Positions 5,503-5,694 of a DNA stretch of 5,694 nucleotides are shown in pieces (position 1 is the first letter of the stretch; each line of letters starts with the position of its first letter). This stretch comes from Sphingomonadales bacterium UBA1936 (lineage in GTDB: Bacteria > Pseudomonadota > Alphaproteobacteria > Sphingomonadales > Sphingomonadaceae), in contig DDFE01000237.1 in NCBI GenBank assembly GCA_002336985.1, positions 1 to 5,694 of the forward strand, read 5' to 3'. The position numbers and the translations under genes were made by a program. Below the pieces are notes generated by a model, which saw only the letters and a list, made by a program, of their open reading frames with translations, was not told the DNA's origin and did not search any database.

Positions 5503-5694
5503 CGTTCCTCCTGTTGCGCCTTACGGTCCCCCAAGCGGTGACGGCTGGCATGCAGGCGGAGATACGGAGCGGGATGCCTTTAAGTTTCAGATTTCATTTA
5601 CGATAATCTTTGCACCACGTCCCGTTACGGGACGGTTGCCCCCGCGCACCCCGTTCCCTAACTGTTCACTCATGTCCCTGCCCGCGCCATCCGA
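5503..5694. promoter_or_regulatory. Upstream region of the CTERM gene: AT-rich block and compact hairpin
   Basis: Seen: about 190 bp without a convincing gene. Bases 5579-5613 are strikingly AT-rich for this genome and probably hold the - strand promoter of the CTERM gene, though I cannot name convincing -35 and -10 boxes. Next to it, CGTCCCG (5618-5624) and CGGGACG (5628-5634) make a perfect 7-bp stem with loop TTA. No T-run follows on either strand, so an operator is as likely as a terminator. If the promoter lies in the AT-rich block, the mRNA leader would be roughly 75-100 nt. An ATG at 5672 on the + strand starts seven sense codons before the edge but lacks a ribosome-binding site. Confidence 0.4.

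Noticed and set aside
5618..5634. Hairpin CGTCCCG-TTA-CGGGACG as an intrinsic terminator
   Set aside because: No T-run on either strand and a stem of only 7 bp.
5587..5694. Open - strand frame running in from the right edge, containing an ATG at 5672 region and ending TGA at 5587-5589
   Set aside because: Only about 35 codons, no recognisable protein, weak ribosome-binding site, and it crosses the hairpin and the AT-rich putative promoter of the CTERM gene.
5672..5694. Possible + strand gene start (ATG TCC CTG CCC) at the right edge
   Set aside because: Too few codons and no Shine-Dalgarno to support a call.

Overview
The window looks like a piece of a GC-rich alphaproteobacterial chromosome, most likely a sphingomonad (Sphingomonas or a close relative). 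The reasons are high-GC coding with G/C-ending codons, the order rluB-like tail then rsmD, a PEPxxWA-type CTERM protein, and G/C-rich palindromic repeats between and inside genes. The genus is an inference from these traits; no phylogenetic marker is complete enough to prove it.

Left part (1-1386, + strand). The window opens inside the Lys/Pro/Arg-rich tail of what is probably an RluB-type rRNA pseudouridine synthase. This tail carries a run of four perfect hairpins (about 88-225) that is read through in frame. It ends at a TAG at 405-407. From the last two bases of that stop, a 35-bp perfect inverted repeat (406-440 and 802-836) encloses a small DUF559 (PD-(D/E)xK, Vsr-like) nuclease-domain gene. 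This gene is markedly poorer in GC than its surroundings. Each repeat arm is a 9-bp hairpin joined to a four-tract G-quadruplex motif. The right arm supplies both the last codons of the DUF559 gene and the Shine-Dalgarno sequence of rsmD, which starts directly after the DUF559 stop. The block looks like a small mobile or repeat-borne cassette dropped between two rRNA-modification genes.

Middle part (1383-3991, - strand). A probable two-gene operon lies here: an MHS-type major facilitator transporter, then, 32 bp later, an exported metal-dependent amidohydrolase of the Xaa-Pro/Xaa-Arg dipeptidase-like branch. Together they suggest periplasmic hydrolysis of an amide or dipeptide-like compound coupled to uptake of an organic acid or zwitterion. 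The substrate cannot be read from the sequence. The amidohydrolase stop overlaps the rsmD stop, so the two units converge with no spacer.

Right part (4043-5694). A ParD/RelB-like antitoxin and ParE-like toxin pair is transcribed on the + strand, divergently from the transporter, from a promoter that may give a leaderless antitoxin message. It converges on a GFA-family zinc protein on the - strand. Then comes an exported PEPxxWA-CTERM protein (- strand) with a 189-bp upstream region containing an AT-rich block and a compact hairpin. No RNA genes, CRISPR arrays, transposase genes or replication origins are visible.

The best candidate for something undescribed is the inverted-repeat, G-quadruplex-bounded DUF559 cassette, followed by the in-frame palindromic insert in the rluB tail.
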